A DNA stretch of 51,803 bases from PCC-6406 sp964353225 (GCA_964353225.1 CAYGVA010000005.1:1-51803), one strand, 5' to 3'. Positions 16,346-25,826 are shown, counted from the stretch's first letter. Numbers and translations: made by a program. The notes: generated from the letters alone by a model not told the origin.

Positions 16346-16894
16346 ATGAATTTCACCATGGCTTCTCGTACTGTATTTTCTCCAGCCCGCTGGCTCCCTT
16401 GGGTGATGGCCGCAGGCGCATTTTGGCTCAGCGCCAGTCTCTTACTAGATTTGGTGATCATGCCGGTCATGTATACCTCTGGCATGATGGCCGAGCCGGG
16501 CTTTGCCCCCGCTGGGTACGCCCTCTTCTGGACCTTTAACCGACTTGAGTTGGTCTGTGCCGCCCTGATTCTGACCGGGGTGCTCGCCTTAAGAAAGCGA
16601 CCTCGGGAATTTGATGTTTTCAATAGTGGTATTAGCAGTCGTTGGGCCTTGGGAATTGGCCTATTGCTGATTACCTTGTCCCTGCTCTATACCTACTGCC
16701 TGACCCCAGAAATGGGCGCTTTAGGGGTGTCCTTAGATAGCTTTGCCGAGGTGCAGGCTCCCTCAGGAACCATGGACTGGCTACACGGAACCTATTGGGC
16801 CTTAGAGATCTTAAAGCTGGCAGGCTTGGGACTTTTAACCGGTCTCTGCTATCGGGATATGAGCTTTTCCCAGGGGTCGGAGTCCCTTTCCTAA
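16346..16894 (+). CDS. Small integral membrane protein (DUF4149-like)
   Basis: A 182-residue protein with four hydrophobic segments: about 17-40 (WVMAAGAFWLSASLLLDLVI), 60-80 (WTFNRLELVCAALILTGVLA), 95-115 (WALGIGLLLITLSLLYTY) and 150-172. Layout and length resemble DUF4149-type proteins, whose function is unknown. ATG 16346 is used; ATG 16358 is equally possible. It is 466 bp beyond the YeiH-like gene, so membership in the sulfur-type island is uncertain. Confidence 0.75.
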   Translation: MNFTMASRTVFSPARWLPWVMAAGAFWLSASLLLDLVIMPVMYTSGMMAEPGFAPAGYALFWTFNRLELVCAALILTGVLALRKRPREFDVFNSGISSRWALGIGLLLITLSLLYTYCLTPEMGALGVSLDSFAEVQAPSGTMDWLHGTYWALEILKLAGLGLLTGLCYRDMSFSQGSESLS

Positions 16895-16898
16895 GTCG

Positions 16899-16926
16899 CC
16901 CATCCATTTTTTTAGAAATGGATGGG
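16899..16926. terminator. 11-bp-stem hairpin after the membrane-protein gene
   Basis: CCCATCCATTT (16899-16909) pairs exactly with AAATGGATGGG (16916-16926), starting five bases past the stop codon. Position suggests a transcription end, but no downstream T-tract is present. Confidence 0.5.
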
Positions 16927-17081
16927 GGTCGATGATTCCCTCTGTAGGTCTTAACGCCGCAGGGGGAATCATATTTTTGAGCGTCAGATTTAGTTTTGGC
17001 GGTTCATCTCAGACAAGCTGGCCTATCATGGCCCCATCGGCCCGGTTGGCGGCTGCCGAGCTAAGGGAATCAGGAAGGACT

Positions 17082-18557
17082 ATGACCACCCTAAGAAATA
17101 CGATCGCCCTATTGGGATGTCTAACTCTGTTGAGTAGTGCACCTCTCCCCACTTGGGCAGCAAAAGATGACGAGACAGAAACCGCTCCCCTCACTGTAGA
17201 GAGCACCCAAACCCCCTCCGCTGAGGAGGACATGTCGCCGGGGGAAGGTGCGGTCCCGGAGGATCCCCTGCCGGGGCCGGTGGAGTTTTATAACAGTGGT
17301 GTCGGCCGCTTTAACGGGGGCGACTACTCTGGTGCCATTCTTGACTTTGATGAGGCCATCCGCCAGCGACCAGACTATGCCGAAGCCTTTATGTACCGGG
17401 GGGCGGCCTATAGCGAACTGGGGGATTCGACTGAGGCGATCGCCAGCCTCAACCAGGCGATCCGTTTAGACCCAACCCTAGCGCGGGCTTACCTGTTGCG
17501 GGGCACCGTCTATTACGAGTTAGGAGATGTACAGCGGGCCATTGCCGATGTGCAAGCGGCCCTGGTCCATGATCCGACCTTGGTAAATGGCTACCTGTAT
17601 CAGGGCCTTGTGGATGCCCAGGCGGGCGATCCTGAAACCGCGATCGTCAACTTTACCGAGGCGATTCGCCTGAATCCCGAGCAGCTTAATGCCTATGTTC
17701 TGCGGGGCTTTGCCTATGATCAAATCGGTAACTACCAAGCGGCGATCGCTGATTTTTCCTATGTGATTGAGCGACAACGGGTCAGCCCCATTGCCTACGT
17801 TGGGCGGGGGGCAGCCTTTTACCACCAAGGGGAACTCCGAGAGGCTGAGCGCAATCTCGACATTGCCATCCGCTACGCCCCCTCGTCGGCGATTGCTTAC
17901 TACAACCGGAGCTTTGTCTATGCCGCGCAAAATCGCCCCACCCGAGCCATTCGTGACCTGAATGAGGCGGTCAAGCGCAACCCTGACTTTTTTGATGCCT
18001 ACCTCAGCCGAGGGTTATTGCACACGAGCCTGGCAGATTACCCAGCCGCCCTAGAGGACTTTGATTTAGCCCTGGCCCTCAACGCCAATTCGGCTCAGGC
18101 TTACCGCTATCGAGCGGAGGTGCGCGTGGCCATGGGAGACGAGCGGGGAGCCCTCACGGACTATAGCGAATCCCTGTTTTTAGATGGCAGCAACGCCGAA
18201 GTCTACAAAGCCCGAGGCGACGTTCGCCTGAGCCGAGGTGACTTGCCGGGAGCCCTGGGGGATTACAACCAGGCCATTTTCCTGGACCCGAGCTACTCCG
18301 ATGCCTACGCGGCTAGGGGGCTGGCCTATGGACAAGCAGGGGATGCCCAGCGTGCCTATGACGATCTATCGTTCGTGATTGCCGTTGAAGAGGGCAACGT
18401 TGATCCTGATGTGCTTTACCAACGGGGGGTGTCACGGTTGCGCCTAGGCGATCGCTTTGGCGCTCGGCAAGACCTCGAACAGGCTGCCGCCCGTTATCTA
18501 GAAACCGGCCAAGCTGAACCCTATCGCCAAATTTTGCAGCAGTTGCGACAACTGTAA
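17082..18557 (+). CDS. Exported TPR-repeat protein
   Basis: A 491-residue protein that starts with a signal peptide (MTTLRNTIALLGCLTLLSSA... up to TWAAK). An acidic linker is followed by about eleven tetratricopeptide repeats with the usual 34-residue spacing and the pattern Y-x-RG-x-AYxELGD-x-x-AIxSLNQAIRLDP. TPR arrays mediate protein contacts; it probably works in the periplasm or thylakoid lumen. The reading frame is open from 16932, but ATG 17082 has AGGAAGGA just upstream and begins the signal peptide. No enzymatic domain is seen, and the partner is unknown. Confidence 0.87.
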   Translation: MTTLRNTIALLGCLTLLSSAPLPTWAAKDDETETAPLTVESTQTPSAEEDMSPGEGAVPEDPLPGPVEFYNSGVGRFNGGDYSGAILDFDEAIRQRPDYAEAFMYRGAAYSELGDSTEAIASLNQAIRLDPTLARAYLLRGTVYYELGDVQRAIADVQAALVHDPTLVNGYLYQGLVDAQAGDPETAIVNFTEAIRLNPEQLNAYVLRGFAYDQIGNYQAAIADFSYVIERQRVSPIAYVGRGAAFYHQGELREAERNLDIAIRYAPSSAIAYYNRSFVYAAQNRPTRAIRDLNEAVKRNPDFFDAYLSRGLLHTSLADYPAALEDFDLALALNANSAQAYRYRAEVRVAMGDERGALTDYSESLFLDGSNAEVYKARGDVRLSRGDLPGALGDYNQAIFLDPSYSDAYAARGLAYGQAGDAQRAYDDLSFVIAVEEGNVDPDVLYQRGVSRLRLGDRFGARQDLEQAAARYLETGQAEPYRQILQQLRQL

Positions 18558-18685
18558 GCGTCGCCAGTTGGGTTAGCACAGGACTGCAAAGCACGTTGCT
18601 GCTGCGCAAAGCCTCAGACAGACATTCGGTGTCCTAGTACAGTTGCCAAATCAACAGAAAGCAGTCTACTCCCATGATTGTTTCA

Positions 18686-18728
18686 ATATGACAACGGGGG
18701 CGTAATGATTACGCCCCCGTTGTCATAT
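18686..18728. terminator. Strong bidirectional hairpin between convergent genes
   Basis: Arms 18686-18705 and 18709-18728 are perfect 20-bp reverse complements around a 3-nt loop, with a GC-rich core. It lies between the convergent TPR and transketolase-like genes, as expected for a shared terminator. Only short T-rich stretches flank it. Confidence 0.75.
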
Positions 18729-18757
18729 GCTTTGACGATTCAGAACGTCAACGGGAT

Positions 18758-20665
18758 CTAGCTGATTAGCGCCTTGACCTTCGCCATGATGCCGGTGGGA
18801 TCAATGCCCTGGTGGGGGAACTGTTCCCAGAGGCCGCCACAGCCCTCCTCATGGGTACCCAGATAGGCAAACTTGGGGGTATAGCCCCGCTCTAACAACC
18901 AAGAGCCAAAGCGGCTGCCCAGGCCAGTACGGCGGTTAAAGGATTCGGTCACCAGCACGAAGGGGGCGCTACCAACCTTGGCCATCATCTCCTCATCCAC
19001 CACATTCAGGGTGGTTTTGTTGATCAGACCGACATTAATGCCTTCTTGCTTGAGCCGCTCCACGGCATCTAGCGCCCGATAGACCGATTCCCCATAGGTG
19101 ACGATGTAGCCAGCCGTCCCTTCGCGAATCACCTCGTCTTTACCAGGGGTAAAGGTGTAGTCACCGCCAAAGGCTTCGTTACCGTCAGCATCCAGCACCA
19201 TGGGCACCTTGGAGCGGGTGGAGAAGATAAAGCGCAGCCCCGGATCATGGAACACTCGGCCCACCACGGCCCGCATTTGGTTAGCGTCAGCGGGGAAATA
19301 CAGCCGCGTCTCATAGCCGTCATCCAGGCCATTGTCGGCAAACATATTGTTGATACCGAAATGGCAGGTGTTATCGGCCATGTCGTCGATACCGGCATGG
19401 GAGAAGTGACACAGCAGGTTGGAGTAGTTCAACCGGGCCATGGTGATCTCAGAGATACACATCTCTAGGAAGGCGCTGAAGGTGGCAAACACCCCTTGCT
19501 TGCCTTTTTCCATGCCAAAGCCCGCAGCGGCGGAGAGGTTGCCCCGCTCTTGAATGCCGCCACTAATAAAGACTTCGGGATGGGCCTGACGAATTTGAGC
19601 CAATCCGCAGGAGCCTTCGAGGTCACTGTCGACCACTAAGACGCTCTGCTTGCGGGTGTCTTCGTCCATGGCTCCGAGGACTTCCACCATGGCTTCGCCA
19701 AAGACGTTGCGGTTGGAGCCCATCTTGTCGCTAGAGCCCAGGAATTCGTAGGTGTTTTTGGGCTTTTCGATCCCTTTGAGAAAGTCTACCGCTGCGGTGT
19801 GGCCTTTAGCCCCGAGATACTTAAGGGCACCATCCACAGAAATCACGTCATGGCCGTGGTTAGAGCCTTCTAAGCCTTCAATGCCAGGGCACATGGGGCG
19901 CTTTAACACGACGGCGACTGGGCCAGGGGTATTAATGGCTTCACAGATGTTGGCATAGAGAGCGTCGATGTCTTCCCCATCACAGGTCAAGACTGTGAGG
20001 CCATGGCCTTCGAGGGTTTGTTTAACGCTGTAGCCGCCCATGTAGCTGGAGGGATTACCGGCGATCGTCACATCGTTATCGTCGATCAGCAGCTTGACGT
20101 TGACATGTTGAGCCACGGCCAATCGGGCCGCTTCCGCGTCATTTCCTTCCTGCTGGGAGCCATCGGAGCCCAAACAGAAGACGGTCTTGCCAGGGTTGGC
20201 CAGGGCGACGCCATTCACATAGGGCCACATGTGACCCAAACGACCGGAGCTGAACTTGACGCCGGGGGTGAGGCCCAGTTCAGGGTGGCCGGGGAGTTGA
20301 GCGTTGGCTTCTCGGTAATGCATCAGCTGCTCGGCGGGCAGGTCACCGTTGAGAGTGGCCATCAGGTATTGGGTGCCAACCCGGTGACCGGCTTCGTCAA
20401 AGAAGGTGGGGACAAACCCGTCAGCGTTTCCCCGGAAGAGGGCATCCAGGACCATCACCTCAGGCACGGTGTCGTAGGGACCCCCCGTATGACCACCGAC
20501 CCCCCGAGCGGCACCCGTAGCTGTAAAGAAGACGATCGCATCGCGGCAGAGCTGAATATTTGCTTTCAGGGCACTGCGCTGCGCGTCGGTGAGGGTCGGT
20601 ACAGCAGGATCTAGAGTGATGCGCTGATAAGCCCCTAGATCGATGGGAAAGGTCGTTGCAGTCAT
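18758..20665 (-). CDS. Transketolase-family thiamine-diphosphate enzyme
   Basis: A 635-residue thiamine diphosphate enzyme. The N-terminal half carries the cofactor site (GGHTGGPYDT, then GSDGSQQEGNDAEAA and the LLIDDNDVTI metal-binding region). The central pyrimidine-binding domain begins around VLVVDSDLEGSCG, and a C-terminal transketolase domain contains GLINKTTLNVVDEEM. The motifs differ noticeably from the canonical Calvin-cycle transketolase (no GHPGAP-type signature), so this is a divergent paralogue whose sugar or keto-acid substrates are unknown. ATG 20665 is chosen because the upstream extension to 20746 is low-complexity and unlike the family. The gene is monocistronic, convergent with the TPR gene. 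Confidence 0.85.
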   Translation of the reverse strand: MTATTFPIDLGAYQRITLDPAVPTLTDAQRSALKANIQLCRDAIVFFTATGAARGVGGHTGGPYDTVPEVMVLDALFRGNADGFVPTFFDEAGHRVGTQYLMATLNGDLPAEQLMHYREANAQLPGHPELGLTPGVKFSSGRLGHMWPYVNGVALANPGKTVFCLGSDGSQQEGNDAEAARLAVAQHVNVKLLIDDNDVTIAGNPSSYMGGYSVKQTLEGHGLTVLTCDGEDIDALYANICEAINTPGPVAVVLKRPMCPGIEGLEGSNHGHDVISVDGALKYLGAKGHTAAVDFLKGIEKPKNTYEFLGSSDKMGSNRNVFGEAMVEVLGAMDEDTRKQSVLVVDSDLEGSCGLAQIRQAHPEVFISGGIQERGNLSAAAGFGMEKGKQGVFATFSAFLEMCISEITMARLNYSNLLCHFSHAGIDDMADNTCHFGINNMFADNGLDDGYETRLYFPADANQMRAVVGRVFHDPGLRFIFSTRSKVPMVLDADGNEAFGGDYTFTPGKDEVIREGTAGYIVTYGESVYRALDAVERLKQEGINVGLINKTTLNVVDEEMMAKVGSAPFVLVTESFNRRTGLGSRFGSWLLERGYTPKFAYLGTHEEGCGGLWEQFPHQGIDPTGIMAKVKALIS

Positions 20666-20928
20666 GGTGAAATAGCCTCTATCTGGCGAGGGTGTACATG
20701 AGCAGGCACCGGTACAGGCCCTTAGGCGGCCGGAGTACTCAGACAACCATTTAATGTTGTATTAAGATTTGCTCTTGTACTTAATATTCAGCGATCGCGG
20801 TCTTTCCGTCTATCAAGAGTAGGTTAAGACACGGATGAGAACAGGCAGGGTAATTGGTGCCAGCGACTTGGGGAGATTTCAGATCTTTTCCGTCAGATCT
20901 GCGCTGCGGTTGAACAAGCCAGTTGAAC

Positions 20929-21762
20929 TTATTGATAGAGATCAATGACGCGACTGCCGACTGAGAGACCATATTCCCCATACACATCTTGCCCTAGCAA
21001 ACCAACGTCGCCCCCTACCGCCACCAAGATATCCCGCTTAACCAAACCACCCACCTCGATATCGACATACCCAATGGGTAGGGTGACCCGGCGGCCATCC
21101 GCGACAATCACCGTCGCCTGACCGGTGGGTTGAAAGCCAATGGCCCGAGCCATGGCATCGGTAATCAACGTCCCTGTTGCCCCAGTGTCAAACAACATAT
21201 CGAAGCGTTGCCTCCCTCCCCCGGCGGCCAAACCCACTGACACGACCGGGGTCCCGCCCCGGCGCTCCACGATCAAGATGCGAGCCACCCGGCCATTCTC
21301 ATCCGGGGCATTAGCGGGTCTCTCTTGGCTAGCCGCATTGGCGGCGGCGACTTCACCTTCGGCCCGTTGCTGAGCTAGGGCCAGATTTTGCTTATATTCC
21401 TTGGCCTTTTGTTGCGCCGTGGCATGGTTGGCGTCGGAGTCTGGCACCTGCTCCATGTAGTTCATCGCCTGCTGCCAGCGACTGGCCGCGAGGTTCCAAT
21501 CATCCTCAGACTGGGCTGATTGGCCGATGGCAACGGCACTCTGGGCTCGGTTAACCCCTTCTTTGAAAAAGTTAGTCCTAGGACTCGGTTCCGGATCTGG
21601 GGTAGGGGCAGGGGCAGAGACGACCGCTGGGGTAGAAGCGGCAGTCGGCGTCGAGGCGGATTGAGGTTCTGGAGAGCGCACTAATGCACACCCCCCGAAG
21701 GAAACCCCCAAAACGATGGTGACGATCCGGGTCGTGACGGCGGCCAGTAGACTCGATGACAT
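20929..21762 (-). CDS. Lipoprotein with retropepsin-like aspartic protease domain
   Basis: A 277-residue exported protein. The N-terminal signal peptide ends in a lipobox-like FGGCA (Cys25). A Ser/Pro/Ala/Thr-rich linker and an Ala/Gln-rich helical region (about 70-150) follow. The C-terminal about 110 residues are a single-lobe retropepsin: the catalytic motif is FDTGATGTLI and the flap region is VIVADGRRVTLPIGYVDIEV, ending GLLGQDVYGEYGL. Such proteases act as dimers. The gene is divergent from carA, with about 110 bp between starts. Substrates are unknown. Confidence 0.88.
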   Translation of the reverse strand: MSSSLLAAVTTRIVTIVLGVSFGGCALVRSPEPQSASTPTAASTPAVVSAPAPTPDPEPSPRTNFFKEGVNRAQSAVAIGQSAQSEDDWNLAASRWQQAMNYMEQVPDSDANHATAQQKAKEYKQNLALAQQRAEGEVAAANAASQERPANAPDENGRVARILIVERRGGTPVVSVGLAAGGGRQRFDMLFDTGATGTLITDAMARAIGFQPTGQATVIVADGRRVTLPIGYVDIEVGGLVKRDILVAVGGDVGLLGQDVYGEYGLSVGSRVIDLYQ

Positions 21763-21873
21763 TGCTGTAGAAGAGTTAAAGCAAGCGCTGAGAGTTAGCT
21801 ATCCTTAAGTTTGCCCGCTGGGGCTAGGAGTAGGCTGACTTCTAGTTCCAAATTTAACGTATGGTCACTGCCT

Positions 21874-23055
21874 ATGTTCCCCCCTGCTGAAACCCAACCC
21901 GCATTGCTAGTGTTAGCGAATGGCTCTATTTTTCGGGGGTTTACCTTTGGTGCCCCTGGCACAGTCATGGGGGAGGTGGTCTTCAATACCGGCATGACCG
22001 GCTACCAAGAGGTGCTCACCGATCCGAGCTATCGGGGCCAACTGGTGACCTTTACCTATCCAGAACTGGGGAATACGGGTGTCAACGTAGAGGACGAAGA
22101 ATCGCAACGGCCCCAAGTAATGGGGGCGATCGCCCGCAATATTTGTCATCACCCCAGCAATTGGCGCAGCACCCAGACCCTGTCCGACTACCTCAAGCAC
22201 CATGGGATTCCCGGCATTTACGGCATTGATACCCGCGCGCTGACCCGCCAACTTCGCACCACCGGGGCCATGAACGGCGCGGTCTCCACTGAGATTTTGG
22301 ATGCAGAAGAATTGCTGCGCCAACTGCAGGATGCCCCCTCTATGGAAGGGCTAGATCTCGTGCAGGCTGTCACGACGGATAGCCCCTACGAATGGGAAGA
22401 AGCCACCACCGCCCCTTGGGAATATTTTGATGGCCCCCAGGAAGTGGCAGCACCTTTAACCGTGGTGGCTCTCGACTTTGGCATCAAGCGCAACATCCTG
22501 CGGCGGTTGACTCGTTACGGCTGCCGAGTGATTGTGGTCCCCGCCCATACTGATGCCGCAACGATTTTGGCCTATGAGCCCGACGGCATTTTTCTCTCTA
22601 ATGGTCCCGGTGACCCAGCGGCGGTGACCGAAGCTCCGGCGACCGTTGCGGCCCTTTTAGAACAGAACATACCGACTTTCGGCATTTGTATGGGCCATCA
22701 AATTCTAGGGCTCTCCCTCGGTGCTAAAACCTTCAAGCTCAAATTTGGCCACCGGGGGCTCAATCAGCCCTGTGGCCTCACCGCTCACGTGGAAATCACC
22801 AGCCAGAACCATGGTTTTGCCTTGGATGCAGACTCTATTCCGCAAGCAGAGGTGGAAATCACCCACCTAAACCTCAACGATCGCACCGTTGCCGGACTGC
22901 GCCATAAAACCCTACCGCTCTTTTCTGTGCAGTACCATCCCGAGGCCAGCCCAGGCCCCCATGATGCCGATTATCTCTTCCGTCAGTTCGTAGATCTAAT
23001 GCAGCAACACAAAGGCCAAGCAACTCCATTAGTGGTAGAGCAAGCCCCCCTATAG
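21874..23055 (+). CDS. carA: Carbamoyl-phosphate synthase small subunit
   Basis: Glutamine amidotransferase subunit (393 residues) that releases ammonia from glutamine for carbamoyl phosphate, feeding arginine and pyrimidine synthesis. The N-terminal CPSase domain starts ALLVLANGSIFRGFTFGAPG and includes EVVFNTGMTGYQEVLTDPSY. The class-I amidotransferase triad is visible: the nucleophile Cys in TFGICMGHQILG, and His and Glu in QYHPEASPGPHD. The frame extends to 21811, but ATG 21874 starts immediately before the conserved N-terminus. The large subunit gene carB is not nearby, which is usual in cyanobacteria. Confidence 0.97.
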   Translation: MFPPAETQPALLVLANGSIFRGFTFGAPGTVMGEVVFNTGMTGYQEVLTDPSYRGQLVTFTYPELGNTGVNVEDEESQRPQVMGAIARNICHHPSNWRSTQTLSDYLKHHGIPGIYGIDTRALTRQLRTTGAMNGAVSTEILDAEELLRQLQDAPSMEGLDLVQAVTTDSPYEWEEATTAPWEYFDGPQEVAAPLTVVALDFGIKRNILRRLTRYGCRVIVVPAHTDAATILAYEPDGIFLSNGPGDPAAVTEAPATVAALLEQNIPTFGICMGHQILGLSLGAKTFKLKFGHRGLNQPCGLTAHVEITSQNHGFALDADSIPQAEVEITHLNLNDRTVAGLRHKTLPLFSVQYHPEASPGPHDADYLFRQFVDLMQQHKGQATPLVVEQAPL

Positions 23056-23079
23056 CAGCTTATTTTTCTGGCTTACGGG

Positions 23080-23523
23080 TTGCTTGCAGTTCCTAAAATC
23101 CTGCCCTATACTGAGGTCTCAAATTCTGAGCTGGCCACCGGGAGGTCTCCCATCGCTGAATCACTGGCCCTGACCGTAAGCTTACGAGGCACTCGCGACG
23201 TTAGGGTAAATTGTCAAATTTTCCGCCTCACCGGTCTGCTAGATGCCTTTTCAGAACCAACCTTTCGGAAGGTTTTGAGTCAGCATATCGATGACGGCCC
23301 TTCCCATGCAATCCTAGATTTATCCGGCATTGATTTTGTCGATAGTTCTGGCCTGGGGGCATTAGTGCAGCTCGTCAAAAAGGCGAAGGAAGCAAAGGGA
23401 AGCGTTCAAGTCATTGCGAATCCCCGAGTTATGCAGACCGTCAAATTAGTTCGCCTAGAGAAATTTCTCTCCGTTCAGCCCTCTTTAGAGGAGGCGATCT
23501 CAAATCTAAGCAACCCTGATTAG
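23080..23523 (+). CDS. STAS-domain anti-sigma factor antagonist
   Basis: Single STAS domain (147 residues) of the SpoIIAA/RsbV type, which controls partner-switching proteins by binding an anti-sigma-like kinase. The motif ILDLSGIDFVDSSGLGALVQL contains the phosphorylatable Ser pair; the recognisable domain begins LTVSLRGTRDVRVN at about residue 31. No ATG precedes this part. The frame opens at TTG 23080, so the start is uncertain and residues 1-28 may not be translated. It is 24 bp after carA, possibly co-transcribed. No kinase or phosphatase partner is adjacent. Confidence 0.85.
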   Translation: MLAVPKILPYTEVSNSELATGRSPIAESLALTVSLRGTRDVRVNCQIFRLTGLLDAFSEPTFRKVLSQHIDDGPSHAILDLSGIDFVDSSGLGALVQLVKKAKEAKGSVQVIANPRVMQTVKLVRLEKFLSVQPSLEEAISNLSNPD

Positions 23524-23584
23524 GGTATGACCATGCGTCCTTTTTCGGCGCTGTTGATTATGTTTGAGGGCTGACTTTGAAAAT

Positions 23585-24046
23585 ATGGGTCAAGACTCAG
23601 AGCCTGCGACTGGGGATGCTGTAGCTTCTTCCCATAACGCCTTTGGCCTAACAATATCGCCTGGGTCACCCTCAGAAAGTCAACTGCGGGAATTGTCACC
23701 GTCGGCTTTAGCCTACGTTGGGGATGCGGTTTATGAGCTGTTCATTCGGGGCCATTACCTGTTGCCGCCCCAGCGCATCCAGACCTACCATCAGCAGGTG
23801 GTGAGTCAGGTGCGGGCCGAGCAACAAGCCCACCATCTAGACGCCCTCATTCCCCATTTGACCCCAGCTGAGACGGAGATCGTGCGCAGGGGCCGTAACG
23901 TAGCATCGAATCGTCGACAAAGGGCCTCAGCAGCCATTTATCAAAAGGCCACCAGTCTAGAGACCTTGGTGGGCTATCTCTACCTAACGAATCTGCAACG
24001 ATTGGGCGAATTGCTCAATCAACTGGAGCTAGAAAGGTTGGGGTAG
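23585..24046 (+). CDS. mrnC: Mini-ribonuclease III
   Basis: A 153-residue RNase III-like endonuclease without a double-stranded-RNA-binding domain; family members mature 23S rRNA ends. Recognisable: LSPSALAYVGDAVYELFIRGH near residue 40 with the catalytic Asp, then VRRGRNVASNRRQRASAA and a YQKATSLETLVGYLYLTN segment with the second acidic cluster. ATG 23585 is preferred over the upstream non-ATG at 23564. The neighbour rlmB also acts on 23S rRNA, and the two are 58 bp apart on the same strand. Confidence 0.93.
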   Translation: MGQDSEPATGDAVASSHNAFGLTISPGSPSESQLRELSPSALAYVGDAVYELFIRGHYLLPPQRIQTYHQQVVSQVRAEQQAHHLDALIPHLTPAETEIVRRGRNVASNRRQRASAAIYQKATSLETLVGYLYLTNLQRLGELLNQLELERLG

Positions 24047-24104
24047 CATTCCACTGGTTCCCGAATTTTGTTCTGTTCACAACCCCACTCCTACTGCATT
24101 TATC

Positions 24105-25307
24105 ATGGCTGATCGTCGCCCTCGCTCCCAAGACAAACCCCGCCGCCGTGGTGCTTCATCGCCACCACCACGGCGCAAAGGGCCACGGCGAGACGCGTCG
24201 GAAGGGCCTGGATCTGCTTATCCGTCCAAACCGGTCAAGGCTCGTTCAGCCAAACCCCAATTGCCCCGACAGACAAGGTTCGATGACGGTGCTGGGGCAG
24301 CATCTTCTGAACGGCCTCAGCAACTGGACCGTGGGGATCGCTTTTCTAGCCCCAAAAGATCCCCACGAACCGGCAAGCCACGTCCTTCCTCCCAAGAGGG
24401 TTCTTCGCGTCGATTTCAACCGAAGGATAGAGCGCCATCTGGAAATCGATTCCAGTCCAAACACCAAGAACCACCCGATCGCCGCGAGGAGCGGTGGGAT
24501 GCGCCCCAAGAGCATGAAAAGTCTGGCAAAAACACCGATGATTTAATCTATGGTCGCCACGCCATTGAAGCGGCATTAGCGGGCGAACGCTCCCTCAATC
24601 GTCTCTGGATCAATGCAAGGCTACGATATGACGGTCGCTTCATGGAGCTTCTGAACACCGCTAAGGCCAATGGTGCAGTGATTGATGAGGTTGATGCTCG
24701 GCGCTTGGGACAAATTGCCCAGAATCAAAATCACCAAGGCATTGTTGCCCAAATCGCCCCCTACAGCTACTGGGAACTGGCAACCCTGATCGCCCATGCC
24801 AAAGACACCAGTACCCGCCCAGTCCTCCTAGCCGCAGACGGCATTACCGATCCCCACAACTTGGGAGCCATTATTCGTAGTGCTGAAGCGATCGGGGCGC
24901 AAGGTCTGATCATTCCCCAGCGGCGGGCCGTTGGCGTCACCTCTACCGTGGCCAAGGTGTCCGCAGGTGCCATCGAGCATTTCCCGATTGCCCGAGTCGT
25001 CAACTTAAAGCGCGCGTTGGAAACCCTCAAAACCGAGAATTTTTGGATCTACGGCCTCGCCGCAGAAGCGAGCCAGCCGATACACACGGTTCAATTTACG
25101 GATGCTACAGTTTTAGTCATCGGCGCAGAAGGGAGTGGCCTTAGCCTGACGGTGCAGCAGGGGTGCGACAATCTGGTGTCTGTACCTTTGTCGGGCAAAA
25201 CTCCCAGTCTAAATGCTTCGGTGGCCACAGGCATGGCTCTGTATGAAATATATCGACAACAATGGAATCAGCAACTAAAGCTTAATTCTTTGCAAAACTC
25301 AAAGTAA
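24105..25307 (+). CDS. rlmB: 23S rRNA (guanosine-2'-O-)-methyltransferase, TrmH/SpoU family
   Basis: SPOUT-class methyltransferase of 400 residues. The first about 145 residues are a highly basic, Pro/Ser/Arg-rich disordered extension, typical of cyanobacterial members and probably RNA-binding. The substrate-binding domain starts LIYGRHAIEAALAGERSLN. The knotted SAM-binding domain has ITDPHNLGAIIRSAEAIGA, VIGAEGSGLS and VPLSGKTPSLNASVATGMALYE, the three hallmark motifs. It methylates a guanosine 2'-hydroxyl in 23S rRNA (G2251 in E. coli). It follows mrnC on the same strand. Confidence 0.93.
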   Translation: MADRRPRSQDKPRRRGASSPPPRRKGPRRDASEGPGSAYPSKPVKARSAKPQLPRQTRFDDGAGAASSERPQQLDRGDRFSSPKRSPRTGKPRPSSQEGSSRRFQPKDRAPSGNRFQSKHQEPPDRREERWDAPQEHEKSGKNTDDLIYGRHAIEAALAGERSLNRLWINARLRYDGRFMELLNTAKANGAVIDEVDARRLGQIAQNQNHQGIVAQIAPYSYWELATLIAHAKDTSTRPVLLAADGITDPHNLGAIIRSAEAIGAQGLIIPQRRAVGVTSTVAKVSAGAIEHFPIARVVNLKRALETLKTENFWIYGLAAEASQPIHTVQFTDATVLVIGAEGSGLSLTVQQGCDNLVSVPLSGKTPSLNASVATGMALYEIYRQQWNQQLKLNSLQNSK

Positions 25308-25393
25308 CGGAGTATAAAAAATACAATGACTCTGTTGGCGTTAAATTCAATTTCACGCAATCTGACGTAGTACTAGATGGGCAAGCAGGTTTT

Positions 25394-25675
25394 ATGAAGA
25401 ACATATTTAGTAAGATACTGGGGTCTTGGTTCGGGACAGGCAAATCTTGGTGGGTTGAGGTTAAAACCGACTCACCTACCTGCACCTACTATTTCGGGCC
25501 TTTTTCAATTGCCGAAGAGGCGGCCTTAGCGAAGAAAGGGTATATCGATGATCTGGCTCAGGAAGGTGCTCAGAACATCCGAGCAACTGTCATGCATTGC
25601 CAAAAACCCGCTAGTTTGACGGTCTATGACGACAGCGCCGAGGTCTTGCCCTCCATGGCCCCCCAAGCTATTTAA
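25394..25675 (+). CDS. DUF1816 protein
   Basis: A 93-residue cyanobacterium-specific protein with the DUF1816 pattern: WWVEVKTDSPTCTYYFGPF followed by an alternating EEAALAKKGYIDDLAQEGA and IRATVMHCQKP. Family members are small and soluble and some are found with phycobilisome linker-like domains; no biochemical function is established. ATG 25394 is the only good start. An intrinsic terminator follows at 25712-25748. Confidence 0.85.
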   Translation: MKNIFSKILGSWFGTGKSWWVEVKTDSPTCTYYFGPFSIAEEAALAKKGYIDDLAQEGAQNIRATVMHCQKPASLTVYDDSAEVLPSMAPQAI

Positions 25676-25711
25676 GGCAAGTAAAGGTCTTAAGCTTATT
25701 CTTGACGATAT

Positions 25712-25748
25712 AAAAAAGACCTAAGCGCGTTACGCCTAGGTCTTTTTT
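25712..25748. terminator. Bidirectional intrinsic terminator
   Basis: Arms 25712-25727 and 25733-25748 pair at 15 of 16 positions, with an A-run on the left and a T-run on the right (AAAAAAGACCT...AGGTCTTTTTT). It ends the DUF1816 transcript and can end the convergent cbiC transcript from the other strand. Confidence 0.92.
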
Positions 25749-25826
25749 ATGGCACTCTGTACTGATTACTGACATTGCCCTGACGGGCGATGGGCTCTGT
25801 CGCTGACAACCCGGCAAGGAAACGAC

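Noticed and set aside
18658..18735. Palindrome as a mobile-element end
   Set aside because: Its position between convergent genes and GC-rich perfect stem are explained by a shared terminator.
20003..20614. 203-residue plus-strand frame inside the transketolase-like gene
   Set aside because: It is antisense shadow coding with no family resemblance.
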